Shown in pieces: positions 61,472 through 64,000 of a DNA stretch of 64,000 nucleotides. Origin of the DNA: Portunus trituberculatus (lineage: Eukaryota > Arthropoda > Malacostraca > Decapoda > Portunidae); contig NC_059304.1 of assembly GCF_017591435.1 (NCBI RefSeq), positions 21,486,175-21,550,174 on the forward strand, given 5' to 3'. The notes beneath the pieces were generated by a model that searched no databases, was not told where the DNA came from, and was given only the letters and a program-made list of their open reading frames with translations. Numbering within the stretch: position 1 is the stretch's first letter; the number at the start of each line of letters is the position of its first letter. The translations under genes were made by a program, and so were the position numbers.

Positions 61472-62699
61472 ATCTTTCTAGTTATTAATTTGTATTATGT
61501 ACATGTGCATATTCTATCAATTCATTTCTCTTTATCTACTCGTATAATTGTTCATTTATTCAATTTATTCATTCACTTATTCATGTACGAGTCCATATAT
61601 CTAAGTTTATCTTTCTGTCTATCTACGCATGTATTTATCTATATGCATTTATGTATCTATCCATTATTCACTCAATCAGTGAAATATCAGGCGCGCCATG
61701 ACTATTCGGCCGGCGCGGGTGGATCGCCGGGAAACAAATAGAAAGTGTCGATGAAGATAGGGTGACACGAATGAATGAGGGCGCCTCGAGACAAGGTTAA
61801 GTGAGCAGTACCTGAAGGGCGCGAGGTGTGGCGGCGGTGACCTTGTCTGCGCGGCTCGGGGTCAACAAGTCTCAACATGCTCCTTGAGACTTGAGGCAGG
61901 CAGGGTTGCGTTGAGGCGCTCTACACCACCTGTTAACTTTCCTAGCGGCGCTGTAGCCTTCTCGCACGCCTACCTGCACACCCACACACCCGAAAATACA
62001 GTCAATGCGTGGAGAAGCAGTGGGCGGAGTAAGGCAGTGGGCGGTGGGCGGTGACTCTCGCACGACCATACCATTGACATGTCTTCCTTGAGGACCGTCA
62101 CAACCTCGTCACGAAGCGTCACGAGACCTGAACATTTACTCTCCTTTTTATGAGGGAAATTTTTCCTCCCTCCCTCCCTCCAGCTCCTTCTTTCCTCCCT
62201 CCCCGTCTTGTTTTACAGCCGTGTTGTGCAATACTCGCCTCGCCGCCTCTCCTTCAGAAGCTGCTGGTAATCACATCGGCCTTTCATCTTTCATCACACT
62301 CCACGAATCGGGAACCACGCACGCTGGACACACCCACTGTACCCACAATGCACTGGAGTCCCTCTTCTATGGTGACGTAGGATTGACTCGTATCATGGCC
62401 ATTAATGCGAATTTATTGCTTGCATTAATTTTGGTCACATGTGAACCTTGGAGACGAGAAGGAAGACTCCGCTCAGTGCCTGCACGTCTGAAGGTCACTG
62501 GTGGCGGTGATAGTGATGCAGTGACGGCGGCGGCGGTAATAGTGACGGATGACAGAAGACTGGGGTGTTTTTTAAGCGAAATAGTACAAAACATGGCGTA
62601 ACAGTGATAAAAGGAACGCGAAGGGGCGGCGAATGGTGACAATTCTCTCACTGGTGACGGTAGGATGAAATAGTGGTTGCAGTAAGCTGGTGACGGTGG

Positions 62700-63199
<500 letters not shown>

Positions 63200-63836
63200 T
63201 GACAAAGACAATATTTCTATAAGTAAGACAAAAAAATAATGTGGAGGAAAGAGAAAAGGAGCAAAAAATAGACCAGTGAGAGGGAATCTATATTTAATTA
63301 GTGCAATGACGCAGCGCAAACACACACCGCTCCTAAACGGGACGGAGGTGAACAGGAAAGGCGCTTGAAGGTGGTAGAGGTGTTATTGGGCCTCGGATTT
63401 GTATGACGGGGCTGAATAGGATTTGTAAGGCGGTGAAAGAGGAGGAGAAGGAGCAGAAGGAGGAGAAAGGGGAGGGGAAGGAGGAGGAGGAGGCGGCACA
63501 CAAAGAAAAGGAGAGGTTTGGATGGGGTACAGAGGGAGGAGGGTAGTAAAGGCATACAAAGCGAAGAAGACAAACGATGGGTACTGGATATGTGAGTTGA
63601 TGCATGAATGGATAGATAAACGATTGAATAAACAGATAAGTAAATGATAGATAGATAGATAGATAGATAGAGATAGATTCGTAGATAGAAACTAGTCACA
63701 AAATATATATCCACTTAATTATAATATATCCACTTAATTATAATAACAAAATACTAACATTTCAAGTGTAGAAAAATGTTAAAAAAGAAAATTCATATTA
63801 CACAAGAGAAAAAAGAAGAAGAAATCATCTACTTAA

Positions 63837-64000
63837 AATCTTTAGTACTGGGACACATTCTTTACCTTGAGGTTTGTGCACGATTAGACCATTTTATTGA
63901 CATTAGGAAAGGTCTAAGGAGGTCAAAAGATTCATCACCAGAGTTTTCACTATTCTAATCACCACATGAGTTTCTGAAGCTGCATAAAATCATCAAATAG
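63837..64000 (-). mobile_element. TTAA-type MITE, copy 12 (inverted, cut by window end)
   Basis: It starts after TTAA (63833-63836) with the terminus tctttagtactggga and continues through attaggaaaggtctaaggag and gtttctgaagctgcataaa to the end of the window. Confidence 0.88.

Noticed and set aside
62150..62601. Overlapping open frames near the right end
   Set aside because: Pro/Leu-rich content from C-rich DNA, no conserved domain, no promoter or splice pattern like that of the YR genes.

Overview
This is nuclear DNA of an arthropod, most likely a decapod crustacean and perhaps a crab. The evidence is spliced genes with GT/AG introns and TATA promoters, very dense (GA)n/(CT)n, (GT)n and trinucleotide microsatellites, tRNA-derived SINEs, a TTAA-flanked MITE family, and degenerate arrays of the arthropod telomere motif TTAGG. 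The taxon is an inference. I see no bacterial genes, rRNA, functional tRNA genes or CRISPR arrays.

The recognisable genes form one dispersed cluster of six paralogues, called YR1 to YR6 here. They encode small secreted proteins rich in tyrosine, threonine and glutamine. Each gene has the same three-exon plan: a non-coding first exon of about 40 nt; an exon that opens with ATG and carries the signal peptide plus a short Cys-containing module; and, after a phase-0 intron, an exon of Y-x-T-x / VP-x-YVT repeats ending in one more Cys and a Tyr-rich tail. The distance from the TATA box to the first splice donor is 68-71 nt in all six.

Layout: YR1 (minus; coding 6462-7499, promoter near 12.2 kb), YR2 (plus; 16.73-19.19 kb), YR3 (plus; 24.64-25.94 kb), YR4 (plus; 29.28-32.24 kb), YR5 (minus; 36.90-39.54 kb) and YR6 (minus; 52.12-54.27 kb). 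There are two subfamilies. YR1-YR4 have MVS-type signal peptides and a mature N-terminus EPG(F/L), with a GTCACGG-like element just upstream of the TATA box. YR5 and YR6 start MW, have a PxPCYP module, and share an identical 19-nt element upstream of the TATA box. YR1 carries two apparent single-base frameshifts and YR6 one, all in or beside short homopolymers, so they may be assembly errors or mark decaying copies.

I do not recognise a named family. The alternating Tyr/Thr pattern suggests extended beta strands in a secreted structural, cuticle-like or adhesive matrix, with exactly two cysteines bracketing the repeat domain. Function is inferred only from sequence.

The rest is repeats: twelve MITE copies, including one nested in another and one inside a different repeat whose empty site is also present; four copies of a tRNA-Val-like SINE, each bordered by (GT)n; two copies of a second SINE; a decayed PIF/Harbinger-like element with remains of both of its genes; LINE 3' relics; several minisatellites; and microsatellites up to about 234 bp.
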